Source: Qingshengfaniella alkalisoli
GTDB taxonomy: Bacteria; Pseudomonadota; Alphaproteobacteria; Rhodobacterales; Rhodobacteraceae
DNA: 64,000 bases
Assembly: GCF_007855645.1 (NCBI RefSeq)
Contig: NZ_CP042261.1
Coordinates: 166,501-230,500 of the forward strand
Reading direction: 5' to 3'
A program made the position numbers and the translations under genes. Below, one piece after another: positions 1 through 9,488 of the stretch (positions are counted from its first letter, which is position 1; every line of letters starts with the position of its first letter). The notes beneath the pieces are model-generated. The model was not told where the DNA came from and did no database searches. It worked only from the letters and a program-made list of their open reading frames with translations.

Positions 1-181
1 AACCATCGTAGTTAAGCAGATCGGTTCTCCGATCCGTCGCCCGGAAAAGCAGCGCCAGACGCTGATCGGCCTGGGCCTCAACAAGATGCACAAGACCCGT
101 GAACTGGAAGACACACCTTCCGTCCGCGGCATGGTCAATTCGATCCCGCATCTGGTTGAAATCATCGAAGAGCGCGGCTAA
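1..181 (+). CDS. rpmD: 50S ribosomal protein L30, 3' part
   Basis: This is the C-terminal 59 residues of ribosomal protein L30, a small protein of the large subunit; the start lies upstream of the window. The frame opens with [20 protein letters not shown] and ends EIIEERG, and it contains the family's [15 protein letters not shown] core. The usual L30 length is about 60 residues, so only one or a few residues are missing. It precedes rplO and secY in the normal spc operon order, which supports the assignment. Only the 5' truncation by the window edge is unusual. Confidence 0.95.
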   Translation, partial: TIVVKQIGSPIRRPEKQRQTLIGLGLNKMHKTRELEDTPSVRGMVNSIPHLVEIIEERG

Positions 182-194
182 GTCTCGCTCGTTG

Positions 195-232
195 GGCTCC
201 GGAGCAATCCGGGGCCTGTCGCCCTTCGGGGC
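195..232 (+). promoter_or_regulatory. Two hairpins in the rpmD-rplO gap
   Basis: Two inverted repeats lie between the rpmD stop and rplO. The first pairs 195-203 with 208-216 (one wobble). The second is GCCC-TTCG-GGGC at 221-232, a classic UUCG tetraloop stem followed by a T-rich stretch. They could stabilise or mildly attenuate the operon transcript; no function is demonstrated by the sequence. A strong Shine-Dalgarno (AAGGAG) for rplO follows. Confidence 0.3.
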
Positions 233-303
233 ATCTTATTTCATAGACGCCGTGTTCGGCCGCTCCCGTCGCTGGGGGCCGCATCCGGCAAAGGAGAAGC
301 GAC

Positions 304-777
304 ATGAAACTTAACGAACTCCGCGACAATCCGGGTGCCACCAAGAAACGCATGCGCGTTGGCCGTGGTCCGGGTTCGGGCAAAGGTAAAACGGCTGGCC
401 GTGGTATCAAGGGTCAGAAGTCCCGTTCGGGTGTAGCGATCAAGGGCTTCGAAGGCGGCCAGATGCCGCTCTACCAGCGTCTGCCGAAGCGTGGCTTCAA
501 CAAGCCGAATCGCAAGCAGTTCGCCGTGGTGAACCTGGGCCTGATCCAGAAATTCGTTGACGCTGGCAAGCTCGACGCAGGCAATGCCATCGACGAGGAC
601 GCGCTGGTCGCATCCGGTCTGGTGCGCCGCAAGCTGGATGGTGTCCGCATCCTCGCCAAGGGCGAATTGTCCGCAAAGGTCAACCTGACCGTGACCGGCG
701 CTTCCAAATCCGCGGTCGACGCGGTCGAGAAAGCCGGCGGTTCGCTGACCGTGACTTCCGCCACGGCGGCAGAGTAA
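304..777 (+). CDS. rplO: 50S ribosomal protein L15
   Basis: This gene encodes ribosomal protein L15, 157 residues, an assembly protein of the large subunit. The N-terminus ([20 protein letters not shown]) and the glycine- and basic-rich segment that follows ([20 protein letters not shown]) are diagnostic, and the length matches alphaproteobacterial L15. The start is preceded by AAGGAG eight bases upstream. It lies between rpmD and secY as in the standard spc operon. The gene ends in tandem stops (TAA TAG). Confidence 0.98.
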   Translation: MKLNELRDNPGATKKRMRVGRGPGSGKGKTAGRGIKGQKSRSGVAIKGFEGGQMPLYQRLPKRGFNKPNRKQFAVVNLGLIQKFVDAGKLDAGNAIDEDALVASGLVRRKLDGVRILAKGELSAKVNLTVTGASKSAVDAVEKAGGSLTVTSATAAE

Positions 778-786
778 TAGGTTGTG

Positions 787-859
787 AGCGGCGCCATTGC
801 CGCTTACACCCATGATAGGTTTTCCAGCGCCGCCGACCGGGAACCCCGGTTCGGCGGCG
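787..859 (+). promoter_or_regulatory. Tandem hairpins between rplO and secY
   Basis: Two stems fill most of this gap. AGCGGC at 787-792 pairs with GCCGCT at 799-804. A longer one pairs CGCCGCCGA (828-836) with TCGGCGGCG (851-859), continuing as CCGGG/CCCGG with one bulged T. Neither is followed by a true T-tract, so they look like transcript-stabilising or translational-control structures rather than terminators. The secY Shine-Dalgarno follows at about 871-878. Confidence 0.35.
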
Positions 860-880
860 TATCCATGAAAGAGACAGGGT

Positions 881-2236
881 ATGGCATCTGCAGCTGAACA
901 AATGGCCGCAAACATGAGCTGGGGCGCCTTCGGCAGGGCGACCGAGCTGCGGCAGCGGATCTTATTCACCCTCGCACTTCTCTGCGTCTATCGCCTGGGC
1001 ACCTATATTCCGGTGCCGGGGATCGATGGCGGCGAATTGCGGGCGTTTATGGATCAGGCGGCGACCGGTATCGGCGGCGTTCTGAACATGTTCACGGGCG
1101 GTGCGATCAGCCGGATGGGCATATTCGCCCTCGGCATCATGCCCTATATTTCGGCCTCGATCATCATCCAGCTTCTGGGTGCGATGTGGGCGCCTCTGCA
1201 ACAGCTGAAGAAAGAAGGCGAGCAGGGCCGCAAGAAAATGAACCAGTACACCCGCTACGGTACGGTGCTGCTGGCGACGTTCCAAGCCTATGGTCTGGCG
1301 GTGAGCCTCGAATCGGGCGGGCTGGTGACCGACCCGGGCTGGTTCTTCCGTATTTCCTGCGTCATAACGCTGGTGGGCGGTACGATGTTCCTGATGTGGC
1401 TGGGCGAACAGATCACCCAGCGTGGCATCGGCAACGGTATCTCGCTGATCATCTTCGTGGGTATCATCGCCGAAGTTCCCGCCGCCTTGGCGCAGTTCTT
1501 CGCCTCGGGCCGCTCTGGTGCCATCAGCCCCGCCGTTATCATCGGCGTGCTGGTCATGGTGGCGGTGACCATCGCGTTCGTGGTGTTCATGGAGCGGGCC
1601 TTGCGCAAGATCCACATCCAGTATCCGCGTCGCCAGGTCGGCATGAAGATGTATGATGGCGGCACCTCGCACCTGCCGATCAAGGTGAACCCTGCCGGTG
1701 TTATTCCTGCGATCTTCGCCTCGTCGCTGCTGTTGCTGCCGACGACGATCTCGACGTTTTCGGGCAATCAGACCGGCGCGGTAATGTCGACGATCCTCGC
1801 CTATTTCGGGCCCGGTCAGCCGCTTTACCTGCTGTTCTTCGCGGCGATGATCATCTTCTTCGCCTATTTCTACACGCATAACGTTGCCTTCAAGGTGGAC
1901 GACGTGGCCGACAACCTGAAAAATCAGAACGGTTTTGTTCCGGGTATCCGGCCCGGCAAGCGGACGCAGGACTATCTGGAATACGTGGTTAACCGCGTGC
2001 TCGTTCTGGGTGCAGGTTACCTGACGCTGGTTTGTCTGCTGCCGGAAATCCTGCGCTCGCAACTGGCCATTCCGTTCTACTTCGGGGGCACTTCCGTGCT
2101 GATCGTCGTATCGGTCACGATGGACACCATCCAACAGGTCCAGTCGCATCTGCTTGCGCATCAATACGAAGGCCTGATCGAGAAATCGCAACTGCGCGGC
2201 AAAAAGCGCGGCAAGAAAGGGACAGCTCGTAGATGA
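881..2236 (+). CDS. secY: Protein translocase subunit SecY
   Basis: SecY is the channel-forming subunit of the Sec translocon in the inner membrane, working with SecE, SecG and SecA. The 451-residue product has ten predicted membrane segments. The N-terminus ([20 protein letters not shown]) is typical, the plug region follows around [20 protein letters not shown], and the cytosolic loop [20 protein letters not shown] is conserved. The length is normal. Its stop overlaps the adk start by four bases (ATGA), so the two are probably translationally coupled, as in many Rhodobacterales spc operons. Confidence 0.98.
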   Translation: MASAAEQMAANMSWGAFGRATELRQRILFTLALLCVYRLGTYIPVPGIDGGELRAFMDQAATGIGGVLNMFTGGAISRMGIFALGIMPYISASIIIQLLGAMWAPLQQLKKEGEQGRKKMNQYTRYGTVLLATFQAYGLAVSLESGGLVTDPGWFFRISCVITLVGGTMFLMWLGEQITQRGIGNGISLIIFVGIIAEVPAALAQFFASGRSGAISPAVIIGVLVMVAVTIAFVVFMERALRKIHIQYPRRQVGMKMYDGGTSHLPIKVNPAGVIPAIFASSLLLLPTTISTFSGNQTGAVMSTILAYFGPGQPLYLLFFAAMIIFFAYFYTHNVAFKVDDVADNLKNQNGFVPGIRPGKRTQDYLEYVVNRVLVLGAGYLTLVCLLPEILRSQLAIPFYFGGTSVLIVVSVTMDTIQQVQSHLLAHQYEGLIEKSQLRGKKRGKKGTARR

Positions 2237-2877
2237 ATATCATCCTCCTCGGCCCACCGGGCGCTGGTAAAGGAACCCAGGCCAAACGGCTCGTCGAAAA
2301 GAGAGGGATGGTTCAACTGTCCACCGGCGACATGCTCCGTGCGGCGCGTAAATCCGGGACCGAACTTGGCAACGAAGTTGCACGCATCATGGACGCAGGC
2401 GAACTGGTCACCGATGAGATCGTTATCGGCCTGATCGAGGAGCAACTGACGCGGAACCCCGATGCGGGTTACATCTTCGACGGTTTCCCGCGCACGCTGG
2501 CGCAAGCGGATGCGCTGAACGCTTCGCTTGAAAAGCTGGGTCAGAAGCTCGACGCCGTGATCGAGATCAAGGTCAATGACGAAGCGCTCGTCGACCGTAT
2601 CTCGGGCCGCTACACCTGTGCCGACTGCGGCACGATGTATCACGATAAGACCACGCCGACGCAGGTTGAAGGCAAGTGCGACAATTGCGGCAGCGCAAAC
2701 CTGGTGCGTCGCCCGGATGACAATCCGGAAAGCCTGAAAACCCGCCTGATGGCCTATTACAAACAGACCTCGCCTCTGCTGGGTTACTACTACGCGACTA
2801 CGGGTTTGGAATCGATTAACGGCCTCGCCGATATCGAAACTGTTGCCGCCAGCATCGACACGGTGCTTGATCTCTGA
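2233..2877 (+). CDS. adk: Adenylate kinase, zinc-LID type
   Basis: Adenylate kinase interconverts ATP + AMP and 2 ADP in the cytoplasm. The 214-residue protein has the P-loop GPPGAGKGT near residue 7 and the AMP-binding DGFPRT motif around residue 84. Its long LID domain carries two CxxC pairs (YTCADCG and CDNCGS), so it is the zinc- or metal-binding form rather than the E. coli type. The ATG overlaps the secY stop. Placement after secY and before rpsM is the common order. Confidence 0.98.
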   Translation: MNIILLGPPGAGKGTQAKRLVEKRGMVQLSTGDMLRAARKSGTELGNEVARIMDAGELVTDEIVIGLIEEQLTRNPDAGYIFDGFPRTLAQADALNASLEKLGQKLDAVIEIKVNDEALVDRISGRYTCADCGTMYHDKTTPTQVEGKCDNCGSANLVRRPDDNPESLKTRLMAYYKQTSPLLGYYYATTGLESINGLADIETVAASIDTVLDL

Positions 2878-2909
2878 ATTCAAAGGGTTAAGGCTGTGTG
2901 AATATAGCC

Positions 2910-2938
2910 TTGACCGTCGGCCAGAATCCTCGTAGAGA
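2910..2938 (+). promoter_or_regulatory. Candidate sigma70-type promoter upstream of rpsM
   Basis: TTGACC (2910-2915) and TAGAGA (2933-2938) are 17 bases apart in the 206-base gap between adk and rpsM, which would allow separate expression of the alpha operon. The -35 overlaps a small inverted repeat (AAGGCT 2890-2895 with AGCCTT 2906-2911). This rests on the motif match only. Confidence 0.35.
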
Positions 2939-3022
2939 CCTGTTTCTTCTGAGAATCGGGTTGACACGCGCGGCATGGCCGCACGCCAAGCCGCTTATCA
3001 AACCGATGCGGGCCGGACGCGC

Positions 3023-3064
3023 CGGTTCCGTGTTGTGAAAAAAGGTTCTGGGATTACGGAACCG
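3023..3064 (+). promoter_or_regulatory. Inverted repeat in the rpsM leader
   Basis: CGGTTCCGT (3023-3031) is perfectly repeated in inverted orientation as ACGGAACCG (3056-3064), with a 24-base A-rich loop. It ends about 20 bases before the GTG of rpsM, so in RNA it would sit just upstream of the Shine-Dalgarno region. In E. coli the alpha operon leader is a translational operator for S4; whether this structure does the same here is inference. Confidence 0.35.
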
Positions 3065-3083
3065 CAACGAAAGGATAAATCAC

Positions 3084-3452
3084 GTGGCACGTATTGCCGG
3101 TGTAAACATTCCGACCCACAAACGGGTCCCTATCGCTCTGACCTATATCCACGGCATCGGGCCGTCGGTTGCGAACAGTATCTGCGAAGCCGTTGGTATT
3201 GACGCGGCCCGTCGCGTTAACGAACTGAGCGATTCCGAAGTACTGGCGATGCGCGAGCACATCGACGCCAACGTCACCGTTGAAGGTGACCTGCGTCGTG
3301 AACGCCAGATGAACATCAAGCGTCTGATGGATCTGGGCTGCTACCGCGGTCTGCGCCATCGTCGTAACCTGCCGGTGCGTGGTCAGCGGACCCACACCAA
3401 CGCCCGTACCCGCAAGGGCCCGGCAAAAGCCATTGCTGGCAAGAAGAAGTAG
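3084..3452 (+). CDS. rpsM: 30S ribosomal protein S13
   Basis: S13 is a head protein of the small subunit that contacts the P-site tRNA and bridges to the large subunit. The 122-residue product starts [20 protein letters not shown] from a GTG codon and has the conserved helix-two-turn-helix region and the basic tail [20 protein letters not shown]. The GTG is preceded by GAAAGGAT. It opens the alpha operon and lies 12 bases before rpsK. Confidence 0.98.
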   Translation: MARIAGVNIPTHKRVPIALTYIHGIGPSVANSICEAVGIDAARRVNELSDSEVLAMREHIDANVTVEGDLRRERQMNIKRLMDLGCYRGLRHRRNLPVRGQRTHTNARTRKGPAKAIAGKKK

Positions 3453-3464
3453 GGGGCAGGATAG

Positions 3465-3854
3465 ATGGCACGTGATAAGGTTCGCGCAAAGCGCAAGGAA
3501 CGTAAGAACATTGCCGCCGGTGTGGCGCATGTGAACAGCTCGTTCAACAATACGAAGATCCTGATCTCCGACGTTCAGGGCAACGCGATCTCCTGGTCGT
3601 CCGCTGGCACTATGGGCTTCAAGGGTTCGCGCAAATCGACCCCTTATGCGGCTCAGATGGCTGCGGAAGATGCGGGTCGCAAAGCGCAGGATCACGGCGT
3701 GAAGACGCTGGAAGTCGAAGTGCAAGGCCCGGGTTCCGGCCGTGAAAGCGCGCTGCGCGCTCTGGCTGCTGTCGGTTTCAACATCACGGCAATCCGTGAC
3801 GTGACCCCGATCGCACATAACGGCTGCCGCCCTCCGAAGCGCCGCCGCGTCTGA
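3465..3854 (+). CDS. rpsK: 30S ribosomal protein S11
   Basis: S11 is a platform protein of the small subunit near the mRNA exit. The 129-residue product has the family signature [20 protein letters not shown] and the C-terminal [18 protein letters not shown]. Length and position between rpsM and rpoA are normal. GGGGGCAGG upstream of the ATG serves as ribosome-binding site. A terminator-like hairpin follows the stop. Confidence 0.98.
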   Translation: MARDKVRAKRKERKNIAAGVAHVNSSFNNTKILISDVQGNAISWSSAGTMGFKGSRKSTPYAAQMAAEDAGRKAQDHGVKTLEVEVQGPGSGRESALRALAAVGFNITAIRDVTPIAHNGCRPPKRRRV

Positions 3855-3872
3855 TCTATTGAATTTACTACC

Positions 3873-3912
3873 GGACCGTGCCCCGTCGGGTGCGGTCCGT
3901 TTCGTCATTTTT
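3873..3912 (+). terminator. Terminator-like hairpin between rpsK and rpoA
   Basis: An 11-base-pair stem (3873-3883 with 3888-3898, two G-T wobbles) with a CGTC loop is followed by a broken T-tract (TTTCGTCATTTTT). It lies inside the alpha operon, so it is more likely an attenuator or partial terminator that sets the ratio of ribosomal protein to RpoA transcripts than a full stop. Confidence 0.55.
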
Positions 3913-3968
3913 CCTCGGGTGTTTCCGGTGTTGGACATGGATCGGAAACTGGCATGGAGGCGACACGC

Positions 3969-4985
3969 ATGATCCAAAAGAATTGGCAAGAACTTATCAA
4001 GCCGACGCAGCTTGAAGTAAAGCCGGGCAATGAACCCGCGCGTCAGGCGACGGTTGTCGCCGAACCTCTGGAGCGTGGCTTCGGCCTGACGCTCGGCAAC
4101 GCGCTGCGCCGCGTCCTGATGTCGTCGCTGCAAGGCGCAGCGATCACAAGCGTCAAGATCGACAACGTCCTGCACGAGTTTTCCTCCGTTGCGGGCGTGC
4201 GCGAAGACGTCACCGACATCGTCCTGAACCTCAAGGGCGTTGCAATCCGCATGGATGCCGAAGGCACCAAGCGGGTTTCCGTCTCGGCTCAAGGTCCGGC
4301 CATCGTCACCGCCGGTGACATTGCCGAAACCGCTGGCGTCGAGGTTCTGAACAAGGACCATGTCATCTGTCACCTTGACGATGGCGCCGATCTGTTCATG
4401 GAACTGACCGTCAACACCGGCAAAGGCTATGTCGCGGCCGACAAGAATCGCCCGGACGATGCGCCTATCGGCCTGATCCCGGTCGATGCGATCTATTCGC
4501 CGGTTCGCAAGGTCAGCTACGACGTTCAGCCGACCCGCGAAGGTCAGGTTCTCGACTACGACAAGCTGACGTTGAAACTGGACACTGACGGTTCCGTCAC
4601 GCCCGAAGATGCAGTGGCCTATGCTGCGCGCATCCTTCAGGATCAGCTTCAGATCTTCGTCAACTTCGACGAACCAGAACCCGCCGGCCGTGATTCCGAA
4701 GACGATGGTCTGGAGTTCAACCCGCTGCTGCTGAAAAAGGTGGACGAGCTGGAACTGTCCGTCCGTTCGGCAAACTGCCTGAAGAACGACAACATCGTCT
4801 ATATCGGCGACCTGATCCAGAAAACCGAAGCCGAGATGCTGCGCACCCCGAACTTCGGCCGCAAGTCGCTGAACGAGATCAAGGAAGTGCTCTCGGGCAT
4901 GGGTCTGCATCTCGGCATGGATGTGGAAGACTGGCCGCCAGAGAACATCGAAGAACTGGCGAAGAAATTCGAAGACCAGTTCTAA
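3969..4985 (+). CDS. rpoA: RNA polymerase alpha subunit
   Basis: RpoA is the dimerising alpha subunit that starts RNA polymerase assembly; its C-terminal domain binds UP elements and activators. The 338-residue product has the N-terminal domain motif [20 protein letters not shown] and a C-terminal domain with [17 protein letters not shown]. The chosen ATG begins [15 protein letters not shown], the usual start in Rhodobacterales, and GGAGG at 3956-3960 is eight bases upstream. An in-frame ATG at 3954 overlaps that Shine-Dalgarno and is rejected. The gene lies between rpsK and rplQ. Confidence 0.98.
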   Translation: MIQKNWQELIKPTQLEVKPGNEPARQATVVAEPLERGFGLTLGNALRRVLMSSLQGAAITSVKIDNVLHEFSSVAGVREDVTDIVLNLKGVAIRMDAEGTKRVSVSAQGPAIVTAGDIAETAGVEVLNKDHVICHLDDGADLFMELTVNTGKGYVAADKNRPDDAPIGLIPVDAIYSPVRKVSYDVQPTREGQVLDYDKLTLKLDTDGSVTPEDAVAYAARILQDQLQIFVNFDEPEPAGRDSEDDGLEFNPLLLKKVDELELSVRSANCLKNDNIVYIGDLIQKTEAEMLRTPNFGRKSLNEIKEVLSGMGLHLGMDVEDWPPENIEELAKKFEDQF

Positions 4986-4992
4986 GAGTTAT

Positions 4993-5021
4993 GTCGCGGG
5001 CGGGGAGGACCTGCCCGCGAC
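4993..5021 (+). promoter_or_regulatory. Perfect 9-bp hairpin after rpoA
   Basis: GTCGCGGGC (4993-5001) pairs exactly with GCCCGCGAC (5013-5021) around an 11-base loop, starting eight bases after the rpoA stop. There is no T-tract, so it is not a standard intrinsic terminator; it could protect a processed 3' end or act in attenuation before rplQ. Confidence 0.45.
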
Positions 5022-5026
5022 GTTAT

Positions 5027-5070
5027 GCTGTACATGCGGTGTACGTTTGGTGTACGCGCGGTGCACAGCA
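5027..5070 (+). repeat. Four tandem 11-bp repeats between rpoA and rplQ
   Basis: Four consecutive 11-base units fill this segment: GCTGTACATGC, GGTGTACGTTT, GGTGTACGCGC and GGTGCACAGCA. Each contains a GTAC or GCAC core at the same phase, about one helical turn apart. The segment follows directly on the rpoA hairpin and ends 105 bases before rplQ. It may be a protein-binding array or an RNA element; no matching regulator is recognised. Confidence 0.55.
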
Positions 5071-5175
5071 AAAATGCCGGTATCAAGGCCGGGAAAATAC
5101 GGGCAGTTCCGCCCCAAGGAGAGTGTCCCGCACGCATGGGATGCCAGACAAAGCACAAGCTGAAGGATTGAAAAA

Positions 5176-5595
5176 ATGCGTCACGCTCGCGGCTACCGCC
5201 GACTGAACCGTACCCACGAACACCGTAAGGCCCTGTTTGCGAACATGGCTGGCTCGCTCATCGAGCACGAGCAAATCAAGACCACGCTGCCCAAAGCCAA
5301 AGAGCTTCGCCGCGTGATCGAAAAGCTGGTCACTCTTGGCAAGCGCGGGGATCTGCACGCCCGTCGCCAGGCCGCGTCCCAGCTCAAGCAGGACGAATAC
5401 GTTGCCAAATTGTTTGACGTTCTCGGCCCGCGCTACAAGGATCGTCAGGGCGGCTATGTCCGTGTCCTGAAAGCAGGTTTCCGCTATGGCGACATGGCTC
5501 CGATGGCGATCATCGAATTCGTCGATCGCGACGTCGACGCCAAAGGTGCCGCTGACAAGGCACGTGTTGCTGCTGAGGAAGCTGCTGAAGAATAA
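5176..5595 (+). CDS. rplQ: 50S ribosomal protein L17
   Basis: L17 is a large-subunit protein near the peptide exit tunnel. The 139-residue product begins [20 protein letters not shown], the family hallmark, and continues with an AMAGSL-like segment and [20 protein letters not shown]. It has an acidic, alanine-rich tail ([12 protein letters not shown]) as in other alphaproteobacteria. It ends the alpha operon and is separated from rpoA by an unusually structured 190-base gap. Confidence 0.98.
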   Translation: MRHARGYRRLNRTHEHRKALFANMAGSLIEHEQIKTTLPKAKELRRVIEKLVTLGKRGDLHARRQAASQLKQDEYVAKLFDVLGPRYKDRQGGYVRVLKAGFRYGDMAPMAIIEFVDRDVDAKGAADKARVAAEEAAEE

Positions 5596-5622
5596 GCCAG
5601 GCCCATACTGGTTCTGGATACG

Positions 5623-5649
5623 AAGCCCCGCTCCCGGCGGGGCTTTTTC
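5623..5649 (+). terminator. Intrinsic terminator of the alpha operon
   Basis: AAGCCCCG (5623-5630) pairs with CGGGGCTT (5638-5645) around a 7-base loop and runs into a T5 tract. It lies just after rplQ and ends the ribosomal protein operon. Confidence 0.85.
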
Positions 5650-5709
5650 GTTGCGCAGATCACCTTGCGAATCCCCGTCAGCCCTTTATTTTAGGCTAGA
5701 TGATGAGGG

Positions 5710-6147
5710 GTGACCGTGGCTGACCACATAAATCTTGTGAAGCTTTGCGTGGGAGCAGAGCGAGTCGAGGATCTCGAATTCTGGCAGAAGGAACGTGTGG
5801 CCGCGGACCCGGACCATCAGCCACGTCATGTGACCCGCATGTGGCCCAAACGCTCGAAAGAGCTGCTCAACGGCGGCTCGCTCTATTGGGTGTTCAAAGG
5901 CTTCATTCTCGCGCGCCAACGCGTCCTGCGGCTGGACGAGGTGGTCGGTGCCGATGGCATTGCGCGTTGCGGAATCGTGTTCGATCCGGACATCATCCGG
6001 ACCGAAGCAGCCCCGCGCCGACCGTTTCAAGGCTGGCGCTACCTGAAGCCCGAAGACAGTCCCGCCGATCTGCGCGCAACCCGCGAAAGCGATGATCGTC
6101 TACCGCCTGACTTGCAGGCCGCGCTTGCAGAAATCGGTGTCCGGTAG
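5710..6147 (+). CDS. DUF1489 family protein
   Basis: The product is a 145-residue cytoplasmic protein of unknown function matching the alphaproteobacterial DUF1489 family, recognised from the opening HINLVKLCVGAERVEDLEFW and the internal WVFKGFILARQRVLRLDEV. No catalytic motif, signal peptide or membrane segment is visible. The GTG at 5710 follows GATGAGGGG; a second in-frame GTG at 5716 is also possible. It stands alone between the alpha operon terminator and the convergent his genes. No function should be inferred from position. Confidence 0.8.
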   Translation: MTVADHINLVKLCVGAERVEDLEFWQKERVAADPDHQPRHVTRMWPKRSKELLNGGSLYWVFKGFILARQRVLRLDEVVGADGIARCGIVFDPDIIRTEAAPRRPFQGWRYLKPEDSPADLRATRESDDRLPPDLQAALAEIGVR

Positions 6148-6166
6148 CAGCCGAAATCGAGACCGA

Positions 6167-6862
6167 TCAAACGGCCTCGATCATCCGCATCATATCCGCC
6201 AGTCGCTCACGATCCGCTGAGGTCCAATCCGCCTTGCGCGATTTGAACAGTGTCGCCTGACTGCGATGGATCACCCCGTCCGACAGGATCTTCAGGTGGT
6301 TCGCGCGCAATGTTTCACCGGTCGAGGTAATATCGGCGATCGCTTCTGCCGCGAGGTTCTTGACCGTACCTTCGGTCGCGCCTTGACTGTCCACCAACTG
6401 GTAGTCGGCCACACCTTCCTGCTTCAGAAATTCACGCACCAGCCGGTGGTACTTCGTGGCGATCCGCAGTCGGAAACCATGCTCACGCCGGAAAGCCGCC
6501 GCTACCGAATCAAGGTCCGACAGCGTATCCACATCGACCCAGCATTTGGGCACAGCGATGATAAGGTCGGCATGGCCGAAGCCCAGATGTTCGACTTCGG
6601 CAACCTGACTGTCCCAGACCGCCAGTTTGTCGCGCACCAAATCCGATCCGGTCACGCCAAGGTGGATGCGCCCGGTGGCCAGTTCGCGTGGAATCTCACC
6701 TGCGGACAGCAGCACCAGGTCAACGCCGTCCATGCCCTCGACGCGTCCGGAATACTCGCGGTCAGACCCGGTGCGGCTTAGCGTAATGCCACGCGCACTG
6801 AACCAGTCGAAAGTCTTTTCCATCAGCCGCCCTTTGGACGGCACACCGAGCTTCAGGGTCAT
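6167..6862 (-). CDS. hisG: ATP phosphoribosyltransferase, short form
   Basis: HisG joins ATP and PRPP in the first step of histidine synthesis. At 231 residues it is the short form, which lacks the C-terminal regulatory ACT-like domain and needs HisZ for activity and feedback control. Visible motifs are the N-terminal LGVPSKGRLMEKT, GVTGSDLV, and the PRPP-binding region ending in VDSQGATEGTVKN. The start overlaps the hisZ stop by four bases. HisZ and HisS lie directly upstream on the same strand, so the pair is made together. Confidence 0.96.
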   Translation of the reverse strand: MTLKLGVPSKGRLMEKTFDWFSARGITLSRTGSDREYSGRVEGMDGVDLVLLSAGEIPRELATGRIHLGVTGSDLVRDKLAVWDSQVAEVEHLGFGHADLIIAVPKCWVDVDTLSDLDSVAAAFRREHGFRLRIATKYHRLVREFLKQEGVADYQLVDSQGATEGTVKNLAAEAIADITSTGETLRANHLKILSDGVIHRSQATLFKSRKADWTSADRERLADMMRMIEAV

Positions 6863-7968
6863 TTTACGTCTCCCGAGCAGCCAAGTGTCAGAAGCATTTC
6901 CGGGCGTATCACGCCGCCGACTGCCGGAATAGATCGCCCACCGCCCAAAACGCGTGTCAGAGCGTCGTAGCGCCCGCCAGTCGCCACAGGTGGCAGGTCC
7001 GGTCGAGTTACCGAATAAAAGCCGAAGACGAAGCCATCATAATATTCCAGCGTCGTGCGGCCAAAGCTTGCTTCGAAGTCCAGATCTCCGACATTGATGC
7101 CACGGGCTGACATGGCGTCAAGCCGTGCCTCCAGCCGCTGCACGGCATCGGCAAGCGCGGGCATGTCCACCGCGAGATCTCGCAGGTTTTCCAGAACCAC
7201 CGGTGCCTTGTCTTTCAGGCCGAGGATTTCATCCAACAGTTCGACTTCTGCCGCAGGTAGGTTGGCCTCCGCTGCATCGGCACGCAGAAGTGTCAGGCGC
7301 TGGCGGATCTCATCTTCGCCACGCAGCCCGACGAGTGGCGTTCCGTCTGACAATGGATCGTGCCCTGCACTCAATCGGGCCAGCAATTCAGCCCTGTGGC
7401 TGGACAGCTTTCCGCGTCCGGCAAAGCGGTCCAGAAGCGCGCGGAAACGGCGTGGACGCCAGATATGGCGTAGTAGCGCGGCGCGGCGCGGATCGGACGT
7501 GGTGAGCCCGTGTACTGCCGCCGTCAGGATGCCGATGTCGCCTGTCGCGGCGCGCAGATGACAGGGGTCCAGAACGTCGCGAAACAGGGTGAAGACCTCT
7601 GCATCCGCGCGGGCGGGGTCGGTGCCATCAAAGATTTCCAACCCGACCTGCAAGTATTCGCTGGGCCGTTCGGGATCGATTTCCTGTTTGCGAAAGACCT
7701 CGCCGGCATAGGTATAGCGTGCAGGTTCGGCCCCGTTGGTCATATGCTCGGATACTACGGGAACCGTGAAGTCCGGACGCAGCATCATTTCGCCGCGCAG
7801 CGGGTCGTGGGTCACATAGGCGCGCCCGCGAATGTCTTCCCCGTAGAGATCCAGAAGCGTGTCGGCGGGCAGCAGGATCGGTGCTTCGACCGCGACCGCG
7901 CCGGTGCCTTCGAAATAGGCACGCAGGCGCGCTGCCTCGGCCCTTACGGCAGCAGGGGGCAGCATCAT
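6859..7968 (-). CDS. hisZ: ATP phosphoribosyltransferase regulatory subunit
   Basis: HisZ is a catalytically inactive paralogue of histidyl-tRNA synthetase that forms an octamer with short HisG and confers histidine feedback. The 369-residue product shows synthetase-fold traces such as [20 protein letters not shown], the motif-2-like [12 protein letters not shown] and [14 protein letters not shown] near the end. It lacks the anticodon-binding domain, so it is shorter than HisS. It overlaps hisG and hisS by four bases on each side, forming one compact operon. Confidence 0.95.
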   Translation of the reverse strand: MMLPPAAVRAEAARLRAYFEGTGAVAVEAPILLPADTLLDLYGEDIRGRAYVTHDPLRGEMMLRPDFTVPVVSEHMTNGAEPARYTYAGEVFRKQEIDPERPSEYLQVGLEIFDGTDPARADAEVFTLFRDVLDPCHLRAATGDIGILTAAVHGLTTSDPRRAALLRHIWRPRRFRALLDRFAGRGKLSSHRAELLARLSAGHDPLSDGTPLVGLRGEDEIRQRLTLLRADAAEANLPAAEVELLDEILGLKDKAPVVLENLRDLAVDMPALADAVQRLEARLDAMSARGINVGDLDFEASFGRTTLEYYDGFVFGFYSVTRPDLPPVATGGRYDALTRVLGGGRSIPAVGGVIRPEMLLTLGCSGDVK

Positions 7969-9488
7969 CTGGATTGCTCCAGCATCTTGCGGACCTCGGT
8001 AACCAGATTGGCGCGCGAGATTTCACGTTGCGCGGGTTGGGATTTCCATTCCTCAAGGCTCGCGTCTTCCGCGATCTTCGCGCCAAGGATCAGGTCCTTG
8101 ATCTGAACGACGCCGCGTTCTGCTTCATCACCGCCCTGGATGACAGCCACCGGGGATTGCCGCTTGTCCGCGTATTTCAACTGGTTGCCGAAGTTTTTCG
8201 GGTTGCCCAGATACACTTCGGCCCGGATACCGGCAGCGCGCAATTCGCCGACCATAGACTGGTAGTCGGCCATGCGGTCGCGGTCCATGACCGTGACAAC
8301 GACCGGTCCCTGCGATGCCGCGTCGATGCGGCCCTTGGCGCGCAACGCGGCCAGCAGCCGGTCGACGCCGATGGAGACGCCGGTGGCAGGCACGGATTGG
8401 CCCGTGAAGCGTTTGACCAGGTCGTCATAGCGACCGCCACCTGCGACGGAGCCGAATTGACGTGGGCGGCCCTTTTCATCGGTGATCTCGAAGGTCAGCT
8501 CCGCCTCGAAGACAGGCCCGGTGTAATAGCCCAGCCCGCGCACGACGGAGGGGTCGATGACGATCCGGTCGCCCTCATACCCTTGAGCGGCAAGCAGATC
8601 GCGAATTTCTCGCAACTCTCGAACGCCGATCATTCCGGTTTCAGTGCGTCCCGCTACAAGCTGATTTAGATTTTCTAGCGTCTTTTCGTTGGTCTCGGCG
8701 CGCGAAGTAAGAAAGCCCACTACTGCATCAATCTGATCCTCATAGAGACCAACCCCTTTGATGAATGCACCAGATTCGTCTAAACGGCCCTCGCCAAGCA
8801 GTTGACGCACGCCTTCAGCACCGACCTTGTCAAATTTGTCCATGGTGCGCAGAACGGCGTCCTCAACATCGAACCCGCGAATCTCGTTATTGGTGGCACC
8901 CTCTGCCCAACTCGGCTGTTTATGCGCTTCCATCAGTTCGAGCACCCCGTTCAGCACCTTGCGGTTGTTCACGCGAACGATGTAGTCGCCGCGCGGAATG
9001 CCCACGGCTTCCAGCGTATCCGACAGCATCGCGCAGATCTCGGCATCCGCCGCGACGGACGGCGCACCGACGGTGTCAGCATCGCACTGGTAGAACTGGC
9101 GGAACCGGCCCGGACCTGGCTTTTCATTGCGCCAGACCGGTCCCATCGCGTAACGGCGATAGGGTGTCGGCAGATCATTGCGGAACTGCGCGTAAACCCG
9201 TGCCAGCGGCGCGGTCAGGTCGTAGCGCAGCGCCAGCCAGTCCTTGTCTTCTTCCTGCCACGCGAACACGCCTTCGTTCGGGCGGTCGACATCGGGCAGG
9301 AATTTCCCAAGGGCTTCCACCGTTTCCACGGCGGAGCTTTCCAACGCTTCGAACCCGTATAGATGATAGACCTCGGCGATGCGGTCGAGCATGGCTTTGC
9401 GCTCGGTCACTTCCGTGCCGAAATAGTCGCGAAAGCCCTTTGGCGTTTCGGCCTTGGGCCGGGGCTGCTTCTTTTCTTTCTTGGCCAT
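7965..9488 (-). CDS. hisS: Histidine-tRNA ligase
   Basis: HisRS charges tRNA-His in the cytoplasm. The 507-residue product carries class II motif 2 ([20 protein letters not shown]), the histidine-specific [15 protein letters not shown] and a C-terminal anticodon-binding domain. It is longer than the roughly 420-residue E. coli enzyme, as in many alphaproteobacteria. The chosen ATG gives a lysine-rich start ([19 protein letters not shown]) with GGAGG just upstream; the frame stays open further upstream but that part is not conserved-looking. It heads hisS-hisZ-hisG. Confidence 0.95.
   Translation of the reverse strand: MAKKEKKQPRPKAETPKGFRDYFGTEVTERKAMLDRIAEVYHLYGFEALESSAVETVEALGKFLPDVDRPNEGVFAWQEEDKDWLALRYDLTAPLARVYAQFRNDLPTPYRRYAMGPVWRNEKPGPGRFRQFYQCDADTVGAPSVAADAEICAMLSDTLEAVGIPRGDYIVRVNNRKVLNGVLELMEAHKQPSWAEGATNNEIRGFDVEDAVLRTMDKFDKVGAEGVRQLLGEGRLDESGAFIKGVGLYEDQIDAVVGFLTSRAETNEKTLENLNQLVAGRTETGMIGVRELREIRDLLAAQGYEGDRIVIDPSVVRGLGYYTGPVFEAELTFEITDEKGRPRQFGSVAGGGRYDDLVKRFTGQSVPATGVSIGVDRLLAALRAKGRIDAASQGPVVVTVMDRDRMADYQSMVGELRAAGIRAEVYLGNPKNFGNQLKYADKRQSPVAVIQGGDEAERGVVQIKDLILGAKIAEDASLEEWKSQPAQREISRANLVTEVRKMLEQSR

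Noticed and set aside
962-2191. Open frame of 409 codons on the minus strand
   Set aside because: It mirrors secY; its composition (rich in R, H, D, Q) is typical of antisense frames and no domain is seen.
2961-3000. TTGACA as promoter of rpsM
   Set aside because: No acceptable -10 lies 16 to 18 bases downstream; the TTGACC/TAGAGA pair just upstream fits better.
3954-3968. Upstream ATG of rpoA at 3954
   Set aside because: This ATG overlaps the GGAGG Shine-Dalgarno of the downstream ATG, which gives the conserved MIQKNW start.
3054-4910. Long open frame of 618 codons on the minus strand
   Set aside because: It is exactly antisense to rpsM, rpsK and rpoA, has no family-like sequence and comes from the GC-rich codon bias of the real genes.
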